A stretch of DNA of 64,000 nucleotides from an uncultured Draconibacterium sp. (GCF_963676735.1 NZ_OY781464.1:1645001-1709000), one strand, 5' to 3'; numbered from the stretch's first letter, positions 9,345 to 18,513 are shown. Notes: generated by a model from the sequence alone, not told the origin. Numbers and translations are program-made.

Positions 9345-9977
9345 TTACAGTTTCTGCATTTCCATTTCATTTATTTCTTTTCCCCAGTTCGGATGAAGCG
9401 GTGATTCCGGTTCGAATTTGTCGAATTTCACTTTTGCTGTTTCAAAATGAGGACGGGCAGCATCAGCGCCACCTCCAAATTGTTCGGGCATATTAAAAAG
9501 TGTAATAGCACGCAAATAATAGCTTCTCGGATTTTCCGGATTTAGTGCAATTGCTTTGTCGATTGCTGCATTCATTTTAGGCATGTATTCCATTCCTCTT
9601 GTCATCGGATCTACCGTAATTCGCGAAGGAATAAGAAATGCCTCAAGTGAAAACAATTCCGATTCGTCGGGGGCAATTTTAAGTGCCTTGTCCAGAAATT
9701 GCTGCGCTTTATCGAGGTAGGCATCTCTTTTATTCACATCCTGATCGAAATAACTGACCACGATCATTGAATACGATGCATAGTACAAAGGCAACCATTC
9801 TTTGGTTTCTGTCATGCTAATCCGTTCAAAGGTATTTGCAGCCTCCTGAAAGTTGACTATTGTTTCCGAGCTATTCATTTTTTCGAGAGCTGCAGTCATC
9901 GCTGCTTCGTAGTTTTTCCCCTGTGCTGCGGCAGTCAAAACTACCAGGCTGAAAATAAGCGTTAATAAAGTCTTCAT
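9345..9977 (-). CDS. Secreted TPR-like protein paired with a TonB receptor
   Basis: A 210-residue protein with a signal peptide (MKTLLTLIFSLVVLTAAAQG). The mature part is helical with loosely conserved TPR units: YLDKAQQFLDKALKIAPDES around residues 83-102 and MNAAIDKAIALNPENPRSYYLRA around 130-152. It follows the TonB-dependent receptor gene by 19 bp on the same strand, so the two are probably cotranscribed. A periplasmic partner of the receptor or an outer-membrane-associated scaffold fits. No enzymatic motif is visible. Confidence 0.7.
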   Translation of the reverse strand: MKTLLTLIFSLVVLTAAAQGKNYEAAMTAALEKMNSSETIVNFQEAANTFERISMTETKEWLPLYYASYSMIVVSYFDQDVNKRDAYLDKAQQFLDKALKIAPDESELFSLEAFLIPSRITVDPMTRGMEYMPKMNAAIDKAIALNPENPRSYYLRAITLFNMPEQFGGGADAARPHFETAKVKFDKFEPESPLHPNWGKEINEMEMQKL

Positions 9978-9996
9978 GTGATTTAATTTTTAATGT

Positions 9997-12123
9997 TTAT
10001 AATTGAAATGATAGTAGAAATACAATGAGTCGCTTTTGTCCCGGCACGATGGGTTGCGCCTGGTAAACTCCATTATCGTCGGGTGTTTGCGCGTAGTTGT
10101 AACCAAATACATTGTTAAAGCCCAATGCATTGTTTACAATTACATGTGCCACCGTTTGCGTGTTGAAAAGGTAAAACAGGTGTGTGAATCCGAAACTTAA
10201 GTCGTTGTAGGTTTTGGTTCTGCCGTCCATAAAACCGGGCATGTTTGGATTATCGTACGGACGTCCGCTGGCAAAGGTGTAAGAGCCCGAAATAAACGAG
10301 TTGATTTTAGTGAAATACTGTTTGTAAACCACCGATAGGTTGTGTCTCGATACGTAGTGTGGAGTGACTTTCATGGGGTAATCTCGATAATTTCTTTTTG
10401 AATCGATGAAGGAATACGAAATCCAGTAGTCGGCTTTTCCAAACTCTTTCTGGTCGCGCCAGAAAACATCAATTCCTCTTGAATAACCGCTTCCTGTGTT
10501 GTTGTAATTTCCTGGATTTGCAGAAAATTCTTCATCAAATTTTACCAGGTCGGAATAGTTTTTATTGTAGGCTTCGATGCGTAACGTGCGGCTGTCTTTT
10601 TTATACTGCCAGGTTAAAATGGAATGTGTTGAAGTTTCGGGAGCTAGCTCTTCGGTGAATTTCAGGTAATCGTCGCCGGGGTTCTGATAGAACTTTCCGT
10701 AAGCAGCCGAAAGCTGACTGTTCTTGCTCGTTTTTACTGCTGCCGAAAGTCGAGGGACGGCATTTAATTCATTGATCAGCGAATTATATTCGCTTCGCAG
10801 ACCGGCTTTTAGAGCGAACTTTTTTGTCACTTTCCATTCCGATTCGGCAAAGCCTGCAAACAGGTTATTGATGAATGAAAGATTAAAATCTCCATTCATA
10901 TCGATGTCTTGTTCATACTTATTAAATAATGCTTCAGCTCCGAAAGTTGTAGTAACATCTTTAACCGAATAGTTGGATAATGTAAGTTTCAGTTGACTAC
11001 TGTTTCTCGAGGTCGCAATAGCATCAGAATCGATATGCATGTTTTCGCGGTTGATACTAAATGCAACACCGGTTTGAATCATCCAGTTGTCGTTCAGCAT
11101 CTCGTTAAAGGTTGTGTTCGAATACAAATTCTTATTTCCCATACTAAGCTCCTGAAAAGTGGATTGCTCAAAGTTGTCATAAAGTAAACTGCTTGTGTCG
11201 TAGCTAAAGGTGGCAAAAGATTTTAGCATTCCCGTTTCACTTGTTTTATGCCGGAACAACATTGTTGAACCAACAATAACGGGGTCTTTTAGCCACTCCA
11301 CATTTTGTTTAAACCGCTTGTTACTGAGTGCCGTATTCAGGTATTCGCCACTTATCGACAAGGATGTATTTTCCCATCTTTTTGCATGCGAACCCTGTAG
11401 GCCAACTGAAAGTACAGAAATACTCGATTTGGTTTCCGGCTCAAGAGCAGTGGTGTTTAACGCCACAATCGATGAAAGTGCCTGTCCGTATTCGGCGGAG
11501 TAACCACCGGTGCTAAAAACCGATCCGTTAAAAAGGATGGGAGAGAAGCGGCCTCGTGTGGGCAGATCGGGCATTTTTGAATAGTAAGGGGAATTCACCA
11601 GCATCCCGTCCATGAAGGTTTTGGTTTCGTAGCTTTCACCACCGCGCACAAAAAGTCGTCCTTCTTCGCCAACGGTTTGCGACCCCGGCAATTTGCCAAA
11701 CGCCCCATAAATATCGCCATTGGCTCCTGCTGTTAGCGCCACATCCAGTGGTTTTAAAACCACTGATTTCTTTTTGTCGCTGGCCTCAAAAGTTCCGGCG
11801 TTGATAATTACTTCATCGAGTTCGCTAATTGCTTCAATAAGAATGATTTTTAAATCCCTTACATTTTCTGAAAGATTTATGACCTGGCCATGTGTCTCAA
11901 AACCAATGCAGCTGGCAATCAACGTTTGTTCTCCGCTTGCATCGACCTGAAAATTAAATATCCCTAAACTATCGCTTGTTGTGCCGTTGTAGGTTCCCTG
12001 AATAAAAATATTCACCCCGGTGAGCGGACTCCCTGAATCTGATTGCACAACCCCCGATATTTTAACCTGTGCATTACCAAGCAGAATCAGAAATTGAAAG
12101 AGTATGATTAAACGAGTCTTCAT
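9997..12123 (-). CDS. TonB-dependent outer-membrane receptor with CarboxypepD_reg domain
   Basis: A 708-residue outer-membrane protein counted from the ATG at 12123 (MKTRLIILFQFLILLGNAQ, a signal peptide); the longer frame would need a TTG. Domains in order are a carboxypeptidase-regulatory-like Ig fold (VKISGVVQSDSGSPLTGVNI, about 20-105), a plug (ALTAGANGDIYGAFGKLPG to VRGGESYETKTFMDG), and a 22-strand-type barrel ending in the aromatic VFLLSFQL. No SusD partner gene is adjacent; only the TPR protein follows. This argues for uptake of a small ligand (siderophore, cofactor or metal) rather than polysaccharide. The ligand is unknown. Confidence 0.85.
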   Translation of the reverse strand: MKTRLIILFQFLILLGNAQVKISGVVQSDSGSPLTGVNIFIQGTYNGTTSDSLGIFNFQVDASGEQTLIASCIGFETHGQVINLSENVRDLKIILIEAISELDEVIINAGTFEASDKKKSVVLKPLDVALTAGANGDIYGAFGKLPGSQTVGEEGRLFVRGGESYETKTFMDGMLVNSPYYSKMPDLPTRGRFSPILFNGSVFSTGGYSAEYGQALSSIVALNTTALEPETKSSISVLSVGLQGSHAKRWENTSLSISGEYLNTALSNKRFKQNVEWLKDPVIVGSTMLFRHKTSETGMLKSFATFSYDTSSLLYDNFEQSTFQELSMGNKNLYSNTTFNEMLNDNWMIQTGVAFSINRENMHIDSDAIATSRNSSQLKLTLSNYSVKDVTTTFGAEALFNKYEQDIDMNGDFNLSFINNLFAGFAESEWKVTKKFALKAGLRSEYNSLINELNAVPRLSAAVKTSKNSQLSAAYGKFYQNPGDDYLKFTEELAPETSTHSILTWQYKKDSRTLRIEAYNKNYSDLVKFDEEFSANPGNYNNTGSGYSRGIDVFWRDQKEFGKADYWISYSFIDSKRNYRDYPMKVTPHYVSRHNLSVVYKQYFTKINSFISGSYTFASGRPYDNPNMPGFMDGRTKTYNDLSFGFTHLFYLFNTQTVAHVIVNNALGFNNVFGYNYAQTPDDNGVYQAQPIVPGQKRLIVFLLSFQL

Positions 12124-12314
12124 GGTTTTTTCTGTTTTATTGTTTTTGTACTTCAAATTTCCAACAGAAAAAGGTGGGGTGGAAATAAAACAATACAGCC
12201 GGTTTGCTTTTTACCACGAACGGGACCAAAACCATGACGAACCGGAAGACGATTTTTGGGTGGAGTTACAATGAGGTGTAAGTTTCTGATTTGGAAGGGT
12301 GGGCTCAGAAAAGA

Positions 12315-12343
12315 AAATAGCCGCTTATTGTAAACGGCTATTT
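12315..12343 (-). terminator. Rho-independent terminator of the SDR gene
   Basis: AAATAGCCG and CGGCTATTT form a 9-bp perfect stem with an 11-nt loop. On the minus strand it is followed by a T-rich run (TTTTCTTTTC). It lies about 28 bp downstream of the SDR stop codon. Confidence 0.7.
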
Positions 12344-12370
12344 CCGGGATGTTTTTTAGTAAGCTTTAGT

Positions 12371-12973
12371 TTATTCGTATATGCGAATAATCTCTCCGGT
12401 GCGCAGGCCTTCAACACTTCGCTCGTACCCTTTGGCAACTTTTTGCATCGGTACAGGCGTGTGGCCGGGAAAGGCCGCCCCTAATCGTTCCGCCGAATCT
12501 TCAACCAGGCCGGGCGCTACAACGTTTAATCGGAACTCGTTGGCGTGTTCCTGCGAAACAGCGCGCACAAAACCATGAATGGCATTATTGGCCATAGCCG
12601 AGTTGGTTGCTCCAAACACGGGGTCTTCAGCTAAAATACCGGTTGTTAAAGTTATGGAACCACCTTTATTCAGATAGTTTTTACCAATTCGAACAATGTT
12701 TACCTGCCCCATCAATTTGCCCCTGAGCCCTACATAAAAATCTTCTTCCGTAAGTTCGGCAAAGGGGCCCCATTTTGTAGCTCCGGCGCAGTTTACAATG
12801 GCATCAACTTTCCCAATCTTTTCAAACATATTTTTTATCGATTCAGCACTTTCCATATCAACATGCACATCGCCATTTGTTCGGCTGGCAGTGATAACTT
12901 CGTGCTTTATTTTAAGATGCTTGCTTACACAGCTGCCAATTGTACCGTGGCCACCAATTACTACTATTTTCAC
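12371..12973 (-). CDS. Short-chain dehydrogenase/reductase, atypical active site
   Basis: A 200-residue Rossmann-fold protein. The cofactor loop is VVIGGHGTIGSCV, the NNAG-equivalent is IVNCAGATKWG, and LTTGILAEDPV contains the serine-equivalent region. The usual catalytic YxxxK is not visible: the corresponding segment reads GATNSAMANNAIHGFVRA. Small SDRs of this type are widespread in bacteria and are often annotated only as short-chain dehydrogenase. It is divergent from the YbaK gene and has its own terminator. The substrate is unknown. Confidence 0.75.
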   Translation of the reverse strand: MKIVVIGGHGTIGSCVSKHLKIKHEVITASRTNGDVHVDMESAESIKNMFEKIGKVDAIVNCAGATKWGPFAELTEEDFYVGLRGKLMGQVNIVRIGKNYLNKGGSITLTTGILAEDPVFGATNSAMANNAIHGFVRAVSQEHANEFRLNVVAPGLVEDSAERLGAAFPGHTPVPMQKVAKGYERSVEGLRTGEIIRIYE

Positions 12974-13214
12974 TTGTAAAAATTTAATGTTATTTCATCA
13001 TAACAGAATTTACATGGCGATGTTTACTTCTTTGCCATCCATTTTATTTAAGGCAGGGCAAAGCGCTCCGGTTTTAGGCTTTCGTTTTTTACGGCATGCT
13101 TTTAAACTCATTCAAAAACGAAACCAGCCATTTGCATTTAAAGTAAAAAGACATGTATGCTTTTCAGGATTTTGTGAAAACGATAGTCGGAATTTTAATT
13201 TAAACAGTAAAACT

Positions 13215-13724
13215 ATGCCGGTAAAAAAACTTAAAGCTTTTCTTGATGAAAACAAGGTAAAGTATGTTGTAATCAAACATTCGAGTGCATTTACTGCACA
13301 GGAGATTGCTTCAAAAAGCCATGTTTCGGGTAAAGAGTTTGCCAAAACTGTAATTGTAAAAGTTGATGGAAAAATGGCAATGGCTGTACTTCCTGCTTCG
13401 TATCAAATTGATTTTGATTTATTACAGGAAATTTTTGGTACAACACATGTAGGCCTGGCAACGGAGGCGGAGTTTCAACGATTTTTCCCCGATTGTGATT
13501 TAGGTGCAATGCCGCCTTTCGGAAACCTTTACGATATGGAAGTATTTGTTGCAGAATCGTTGGCGGAAGATGATGAAATTGCTTTTAACGCAGGCAGCCA
13601 TACCGAAATGATACAAATGGCTTATGCCGATTTTGAGCGTTTGGTGGAACCCAGGGTGTTTAAGTTCTCGTGGAAAACGGTATCAATGCCCGGCGACCCC
13701 AGCGAAAGGTGGGCGATGGATTAA
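13215..13724 (+). CDS. YbaK/EbsC-type aminoacyl-tRNA deacylase domain protein
   Basis: A 169-residue single-domain protein starting at the ATG at 13215 (MPVKKLKAFLDENKVKY). The open frame extends upstream to 12798, but that part is antisense to the SDR gene and is not coding-like. The domain shows SAFTAQEIASKSHVSGKEFAKTVIVKVDGK, with the conserved Lys that binds the CCA end, then the GAMPPFGNLYDMEVFV segment and GSHTEMIQMAYADFERL. Family members hydrolyse mischarged aminoacyl-tRNA such as Cys- or Ala-tRNAPro. The exact tRNA specificity cannot be told here. It has a strong terminator just downstream, shared with a convergent gene. Confidence 0.85.
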   Translation: MPVKKLKAFLDENKVKYVVIKHSSAFTAQEIASKSHVSGKEFAKTVIVKVDGKMAMAVLPASYQIDFDLLQEIFGTTHVGLATEAEFQRFFPDCDLGAMPPFGNLYDMEVFVAESLAEDDEIAFNAGSHTEMIQMAYADFERLVEPRVFKFSWKTVSMPGDPSERWAMD

Positions 13725-13730
13725 AAATAA

Positions 13731-13760
13731 AAAAGGATTTCTGTTTCAGAAATCCTTTTT
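13731..13760. terminator. Bidirectional terminator between YbaK and decarboxylase beta genes
   Basis: AAAAGGATTTCTG, loop TTT, then CAGAAATCCTTTT make a 13-bp perfect stem flanked by A- and T-runs. It lies between two convergent stops at 13724 and 13782, so it can act in both directions. Confidence 0.85.
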
Positions 13761-13781
13761 TATTTTGGTGTATGTATTTTC

Positions 13782-15428
13782 TTACATCAAGAAGCTCAAT
13801 AAAATACCTGCTGCCACGGCCGAACCGATAACGCCAGATACGTTAGGTGCCATAGCATGCATTAAGAGGTGGTTTGTCGGATCTTCTTTTAATCCCATGT
13901 GTTGCACAACGCGGGCACTGTCAGGTACGGCAGATACACCCGAGGCACCAATCATCGGATTAATTTTATTTTCCTTTTTAAGGAACAGGTTCATGATTTT
14001 AGCACCTGCTACACCACCGGCTGTTGCAATAACAAACGAACCGGCTCCCAGGGCAAAAATCTTAATCGACGCAGGAGTAAGGAAAACATCTGCCTGCGTA
14101 GAAGCACCAACAGTAATTCCCAGCAATATGGTAATAACATCAATGAGTGGGTTGGCAGCAGTGTTTGCTAAACGTTTGGTTACACCCGATTCTTTTAACA
14201 GGTTTCCAAAGAATAACATACCAATAAGCGGCAGTGCCGATGGAGCAATGTAAGCTGTTAAAATTAATCCAACAATCGGGAATAAAACTTTTTCGAGTTT
14301 TGAGACCGCACGAGGAGGTTTCATTCGAATCAAGCGTTCTTTTTTACTGGTCATTAATTTAATAACCGGAGGTTGAATTACCGGAACCAATGCCATGTAC
14401 GAATAGGCTGCAATTGCAATGGGGCCGATAAGGTTTTGCACGGTTGTACCGTCGGGTAATACGTTAATACCATTGGCCAGTTTTGATGAAATAAAAATTG
14501 CCGTAGGACCATCGGCTCCACCGATAATACCAATTGCACCGGCTTCCGGAGGGGCAAAACCCAGGTAAATTGCTCCCAAAAAAGTAAGGAAGATACCAAT
14601 TTGTGCGGCCGCACCTAAAAGCATTAGTTTTGGGTTGGATATAAGCGATGAAAAGTCGGTCATGGCTCCAATTCCGAGGAAAATTAGCGGAGGATACCAT
14701 CCCTGCACAACGCCCTGGTAAAGGATGTTCAAAACCGAGCCGGGTTCGTAAACTCCAAGTTTCAGGTTAAAGTCAACCACTTGAAACATGGGAATGTTAC
14801 CTACCAAAATCCCAAAGCCAATTGGGATGAGCAGCATGGGTTCAAAATCGTAGCGGATGGCCAGGTAAATAAAAATAAGGCCAACCACCATCATAATAAT
14901 GTTTCCCCAGGCAATGTTTGCAAATCCCGAAAATTCGTAGAAATTAAATAATCCCGAAACAGCTCCGCTGTAACGTTTATAGGTATAGCCGTCGCCAGTT
15001 AATTTGCCTTCATCGGTGAGTTTTAAAACCCGGTGAGGTAATTGTACCTCTGCCGTTTGGATGTTGTAACCCGACGGCATATTGGGGTCTTTATTTACAC
15101 GCAATTGGGTAATTGGCACCGAGTTAAAATGCAACTCAACTTCGTTACCGTAAATTTTATATTTACCCGAGTAACGCTGTTTTGCCGAATCTAAGAGAAA
15201 ACCACCTTCTTCGTCAAACGTAAATGTTTTAAAACGTTTAACTGTTGTCGGGTTTTCTTTTTGGTCGGGTTCGCCTGCTTTATAAGTGGCAATTGGGATG
15301 TATCCGTCGGAGTAGTTTACCCATTTGCCTTTTGTGAGTACATCGCTGATTTTTTCGGGCTGGCTTCCGGCAAAAACCGAAGGGCTCAGAAAAATCAATA
15401 CGAATAATAATTGAACTATTTTTCTCAT
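13782..15428 (-). CDS. mmdB: Methylmalonyl-CoA decarboxylase beta subunit (sodium pump) with N-terminal periplasmic domain
   Basis: This is the membrane subunit that couples decarboxylation of carboxybiotin to Na+ export. From the ATG at 15428 it has 548 residues. A signal-like helix (KIVQLLFVLIFLSPSVFAG) is followed by a lipocalin-like segment of about 150 residues. The OadB/GcdB-type core begins near residue 175 with multiple helices; it contains GAIGIIGGADGPTAIFISSKLA and GASGVSAVPDSARVV, two conserved ion-site regions. Usual beta subunits are about 380-430 residues, so the N-terminal domain is extra. The ATG at 15428 avoids overlap with the biotin-carrier gene, 16 bp upstream. It is last in a leftward operon. 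Confidence 0.9.
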   Translation of the reverse strand: MRKIVQLLFVLIFLSPSVFAGSQPEKISDVLTKGKWVNYSDGYIPIATYKAGEPDQKENPTTVKRFKTFTFDEEGGFLLDSAKQRYSGKYKIYGNEVELHFNSVPITQLRVNKDPNMPSGYNIQTAEVQLPHRVLKLTDEGKLTGDGYTYKRYSGAVSGLFNFYEFSGFANIAWGNIIMMVVGLIFIYLAIRYDFEPMLLIPIGFGILVGNIPMFQVVDFNLKLGVYEPGSVLNILYQGVVQGWYPPLIFLGIGAMTDFSSLISNPKLMLLGAAAQIGIFLTFLGAIYLGFAPPEAGAIGIIGGADGPTAIFISSKLANGINVLPDGTTVQNLIGPIAIAAYSYMALVPVIQPPVIKLMTSKKERLIRMKPPRAVSKLEKVLFPIVGLILTAYIAPSALPLIGMLFFGNLLKESGVTKRLANTAANPLIDVITILLGITVGASTQADVFLTPASIKIFALGAGSFVIATAGGVAGAKIMNLFLKKENKINPMIGASGVSAVPDSARVVQHMGLKEDPTNHLLMHAMAPNVSGVIGSAVAAGILLSFLM

Positions 15429-15444
15429 GTCAGCAATGTATAGG

Positions 15445-15870
15445 TTAACCAATTTCAATCAAAACATCATCCTGCAACACACTATCGCCAAGCCCCACTT
15501 TAATAGCCGTAACTTCGCCGCCTTTTGTGGTTTGTACCTGGTTTTCCATTTTCATGGCTTCCATTACCATCAGGTTTTGCCCCTCGGTAACCACATCGCC
15601 AACGGTTACATTAATTTTTAAAATGGTACCTGGCAGTGGTGCGGTAACTTTATGTTTTCCGGTTGATTCAGCTTTTTTAATCTGCCCTTCACCAGGCATT
15701 TTTTCAACCGGTTTTCTGATTAGTGTAGGAGTTTTGGTTGTTTTAACTTCTCCGTGTATTACAACTTCGTAAATGGTTCCGTTTACATCCAGTTCAGCAA
15801 CATTGTCTTCAATGTCTTTTAAATGAACGTCGTAATCGTTACCTCTGATTGTGAATTTATATTTTTTCAT
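15445..15870 (-). CDS. Biotin carboxyl carrier subunit of the decarboxylase
   Basis: A 141-residue carrier. The N-terminal part is a small domain of beta strands, a Pro/Lys/Thr-rich linker spans about residues 43-72, and the biotinyl domain begins at VTAPLPGTILKINV. The biotin-accepting Lys107 lies in MVMEAMKMEN. It shuttles the carboxyl group from the carboxyltransferase alpha subunit to the membrane beta subunit. It is encoded between the gamma and beta genes in the same orientation, with 124 bp before and 16 bp after. It could also serve another biotin carboxylase, but the gene order supports the decarboxylase. Confidence 0.9.
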   Translation of the reverse strand: MKKYKFTIRGNDYDVHLKDIEDNVAELDVNGTIYEVVIHGEVKTTKTPTLIRKPVEKMPGEGQIKKAESTGKHKVTAPLPGTILKINVTVGDVVTEGQNLMVMEAMKMENQVQTTKGGEVTAIKVGLGDSVLQDDVLIEIG

Positions 15871-15994
15871 CTGTATATTATTTTTTTGATTTAAAAGGTA
15901 ACAGATGGAACTCGCAGAAACATTTTATTTTCTTTTAAAGAAACATTGTATCATGCTCGTTTCATTGTGTACTTTTTTCGTTTCTATTCCGGAT

Positions 15995-16369
15995 TTACTG
16001 ACGCGGCCAGTTGTTTTGAACACTGTATATTTTTGAACTCCATGGCGAATAGGCCTTGCGTACCTTTTTAATGGTCACAATGTTACTTTCTTCGTCGTGT
16101 AATTCATTAAAGTACATGTGCAATGCTAAACTTATTGCTGCAGTTACGTTACCCTCAACAACAAAATCGTCTTGTGTAACATCCTCCTTTTCCTTTTGTT
16201 TGTTTTTTCTGAGTTTTGCACGGTTAAATTGCATGTTCAGCAATTTTGGTAAACGGGTAAAAACAATAACCAAAGCCGTTAACGAGAAAAACACGATTGA
16301 AAAACCAACAATCGCAACAGTAAATCCAAACTGAACAGAACTTGATAACAGGATAAATAATGGTTCCAT
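15995..16369 (-). CDS. OadG-type gamma subunit of the sodium-pumping decarboxylase
   Basis: A 124-residue protein with one N-terminal transmembrane helix (FTVAIVGFSIVFFSLTALVIVF, about residues 14-35), then a basic linker and a C-terminal tail containing YSPWSSKIYSVQNNWPRQ. Gamma (OadG/MmdD) subunits are small single-span proteins that anchor the alpha subunit to the beta subunit. It lies 13 bp downstream of the carboxyltransferase gene and upstream of the biotin carrier, which is the expected place. Sequence similarity in this family is low, so context carries much of the assignment. Confidence 0.85.
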   Translation of the reverse strand: MEPLFILLSSSVQFGFTVAIVGFSIVFFSLTALVIVFTRLPKLLNMQFNRAKLRKNKQKEKEDVTQDDFVVEGNVTAAISLALHMYFNELHDEESNIVTIKKVRKAYSPWSSKIYSVQNNWPRQ

Positions 16370-16382
16370 AATTTGCTCTGTT

Positions 16383-17942
16383 TTATAGTGGAATATTCGA
16401 GTGTTTTTTTGGCGGATTTACCAGTTTCTTGGTAGCAAGACTTTGCAATCCACGAATAATTCTAAATCTGGTATTCCGAGGCTCGATAACATCGTCGATA
16501 TAACCAAATGATGCAGCCTGGTATGGATTTGCAAACTTCTGTTTGTACTCCTCTTCATGGTCGGCAATAAATTTAGCACGTTCTTCGGCATCTTCAATGT
16601 CGCGTAACTTGCGTCCGTGTAGTACTTCAACTGCACCGGCAGCCCCCATAACTGCAATTTCGGCAGTTGGCCAGGCATAATTAAGGTCGCCGCGCAATTG
16701 CTTGCTCGACATTACATCGTGCGCACCACCATACGATTTGCGTAAGGTGATTGTAATTTTTGGAACAGTAGCTTCGCCGTAGGCAAACATCAGTTTTGCG
16801 CCATGCGTGATTATACCACCATACTCCTGGCGGCTACCCGGCAAGAATCCGGGAACATCAACAAGGGTAATAATTGGAATATTAAAAGAGTCGCAGAAAC
16901 GAACAAAACGAGCCGCTTTTACTGATGCATCGATATCAAGTACACCGGCAAGGTAGTTGGGCTGGTTGGCTACAATACCAACAGGCTGTCCGTCGAATTT
17001 TGCAAAACCAACAACGATGTTTTTTGCATAGTTACGGTGAATTTCCAGGAATTCGCCATAGTCAACAATGGTATGAATAACATCTTTAACTTCGTAAGGC
17101 TGGTTAGGGTTGTCTGGAATGATTTCATTCAAGGCATCATCCAAACGATCAATCGGGTCGGTACTTTCCGTAACAATCGGATCTTCCAGATTATTTTGTG
17201 GAAGGTAGCTGATTAATTTACGTAAGATGGAAATACCTTCCTGTTCGTTTTCAACAAGGAACTGTGCAACGCCTGATTTTGATGCGTGAACTTTACCGCC
17301 GCCAAGGTCTTCAACCGAAATGTCTTCGCCGGTTACTGTTTTAACCACTTTTGGCCCGGTTACAAACATATACGAGTTTTGCTCGGTCATCATAATAAAA
17401 TCGGTTAGGGCAGGAGAGTATACTGCACCACCGGCACATGGACCGAAAATTGCTGAAATTTGCGGGATAACTCCCGAGGCTAAAATGTTACGCTCGAAAA
17501 TTTCGGCATAACCGGCCAGCGAATTTACACCTTCCTGAATACGTGCACCTCCCGAGTCGTTGATGCCAATAACCGGGGCGCCCACTTTCATGGCCATGTC
17601 CATTACCTTGCAGATTTTCTGTGCAAAGGTTTCAGATAATGATCCTCCGAAGACAGTAAAGTCTTGCGAGAATACGTAAACTACTCGTCCGTCGATTGTT
17701 CCGTGACCGGTAACAACACCATCGCCTAAAAATTTTGTTTTTTCAATTCCAAAATTGGTACAGCGGTGCGTAACAAACATATCGAATTCTTCGAAACTTC
17801 CTTCATCGAGTAAAAGCTCAATGCGTTCGCGGGCTGAAAATTTGCCTTTTTTATGCTGTGCTTCAATTCTTTTTAGTCCACCACCCAGCTTCGCTTCAGC
17901 GCGTAGGTCGATTAACTTTTTAATTTTATCCTGATTGCTCAT
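16383..17942 (-). CDS. mmdA: Methylmalonyl-CoA decarboxylase / propionyl-CoA carboxylase carboxyltransferase subunit
   Basis: A 519-residue cytoplasmic carboxyltransferase counted from the ATG at 17942 (MSNQDKIKKLID); a longer frame adds 13 residues. It shows both crotonase-like halves: ARERIELLLDEGSFEEFD, GGSLSETFAQKICKVMDMA, GINDSGGARIQEGV and GPCAGGAVYSPALTDF in the first; LVDVPGFLPGSRQEYGGI and RKSYGGAHDVMSSKQLRGD in the second. It transfers CO2 from methylmalonyl-CoA to biotin. Its order after the epimerase gene and before gamma, biotin carrier and beta genes indicates the decarboxylating, sodium-pumping complex. Confidence 0.93.
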   Translation of the reverse strand: MSNQDKIKKLIDLRAEAKLGGGLKRIEAQHKKGKFSARERIELLLDEGSFEEFDMFVTHRCTNFGIEKTKFLGDGVVTGHGTIDGRVVYVFSQDFTVFGGSLSETFAQKICKVMDMAMKVGAPVIGINDSGGARIQEGVNSLAGYAEIFERNILASGVIPQISAIFGPCAGGAVYSPALTDFIMMTEQNSYMFVTGPKVVKTVTGEDISVEDLGGGKVHASKSGVAQFLVENEQEGISILRKLISYLPQNNLEDPIVTESTDPIDRLDDALNEIIPDNPNQPYEVKDVIHTIVDYGEFLEIHRNYAKNIVVGFAKFDGQPVGIVANQPNYLAGVLDIDASVKAARFVRFCDSFNIPIITLVDVPGFLPGSRQEYGGIITHGAKLMFAYGEATVPKITITLRKSYGGAHDVMSSKQLRGDLNYAWPTAEIAVMGAAGAVEVLHGRKLRDIEDAEERAKFIADHEEEYKQKFANPYQAASFGYIDDVIEPRNTRFRIIRGLQSLATKKLVNPPKKHSNIPL

Positions 17943-17965
17943 AAAAATCGGTTGTTTAGTGTCCT

Positions 17966-18370
17966 TTACTCTTTTCCACAAATTTCGGTTAGTACGCCCA
18001 TGGTTGCTTTGGGGTGCAGAAAACCAATATTTAATCCTTCGGCACCTTTGCGCGAGGTTTTATCGATTAGTTGAACGCCTTTTTCGCCCAGCTCATTCAA
18101 CGAGTCGTTAACATTGTCTACTGCAAAAGCTAGGTGGTGTACTCCCTGGCCTTTTTTCTCCAGAAATTTACCAATCGGCCCGTCAGGACTTGTCGATTCT
18201 AATAACTCAATTTTTGTGTCGCCAACCTGAAAGAAGGCGGTTTTTACTTTTTGGTCTGCCACTTCTTCTACGGCATAGCATTTTAGACCCAGCATTTCTT
18301 CGTAGTATGGAATAGCTTCTTCCAAACTATTTACTGCGATTCCAATGTGTTCTATATGTGAAATGTTCAT
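17966..18370 (-). CDS. mce: Methylmalonyl-CoA epimerase
   Basis: A 134-residue vicinal-oxygen-chelate protein that interconverts the (R) and (S) forms of methylmalonyl-CoA. It begins ISHIEHIGIAVNSLEEAIPYYEEMLG, with the metal-binding His, has KIELLESTSPDGPIGKFLEKKGQGVHHLAFAVDN in the middle (metal ligands in the GVHH region) and ends in ...GVLTEICGKE with the last Glu ligand. It is the normal length. It opens the leftward operon, 23 bp before the alpha-subunit gene. A TAacTTTG element lies about 135 bp upstream. Confidence 0.93.
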   Translation of the reverse strand: MNISHIEHIGIAVNSLEEAIPYYEEMLGLKCYAVEEVADQKVKTAFFQVGDTKIELLESTSPDGPIGKFLEKKGQGVHHLAFAVDNVNDSLNELGEKGVQLIDKTSRKGAEGLNIGFLHPKATMGVLTEICGKE

Positions 18371-18505
18371 CTTGTAAATATTTGTATTCTTGAAAATAAA
18401 CAGAATTTGAAGCAGGAATATCAGTTTTTTCAGGTATTGATGGTTTCGCTTTCTGCTTATTTAGAATGGTTATAAAATATTAATAGTCAAATTTTTAAAG
18501 TCCAA

Positions 18506-18513
18506 CAAAGTTA
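18506..18513 (-). promoter_or_regulatory. Candidate -7 element for the epimerase/decarboxylase operon
   Basis: On the minus strand this reads TAACTTTG, a perfect TAnnTTTG Bacteroidota -7 motif. It lies 136 bp upstream of the epimerase ATG. No TTG was seen at the usual spacing, so support is moderate. The remaining sequence of the 18371-18671 gap shows no gene. Confidence 0.4.

Noticed and set aside
12798..13214. Upstream extension of the YbaK reading frame
   Set aside because: It is antisense to the SDR gene and has no domain character; the YbaK domain begins exactly at the ATG at 13215.
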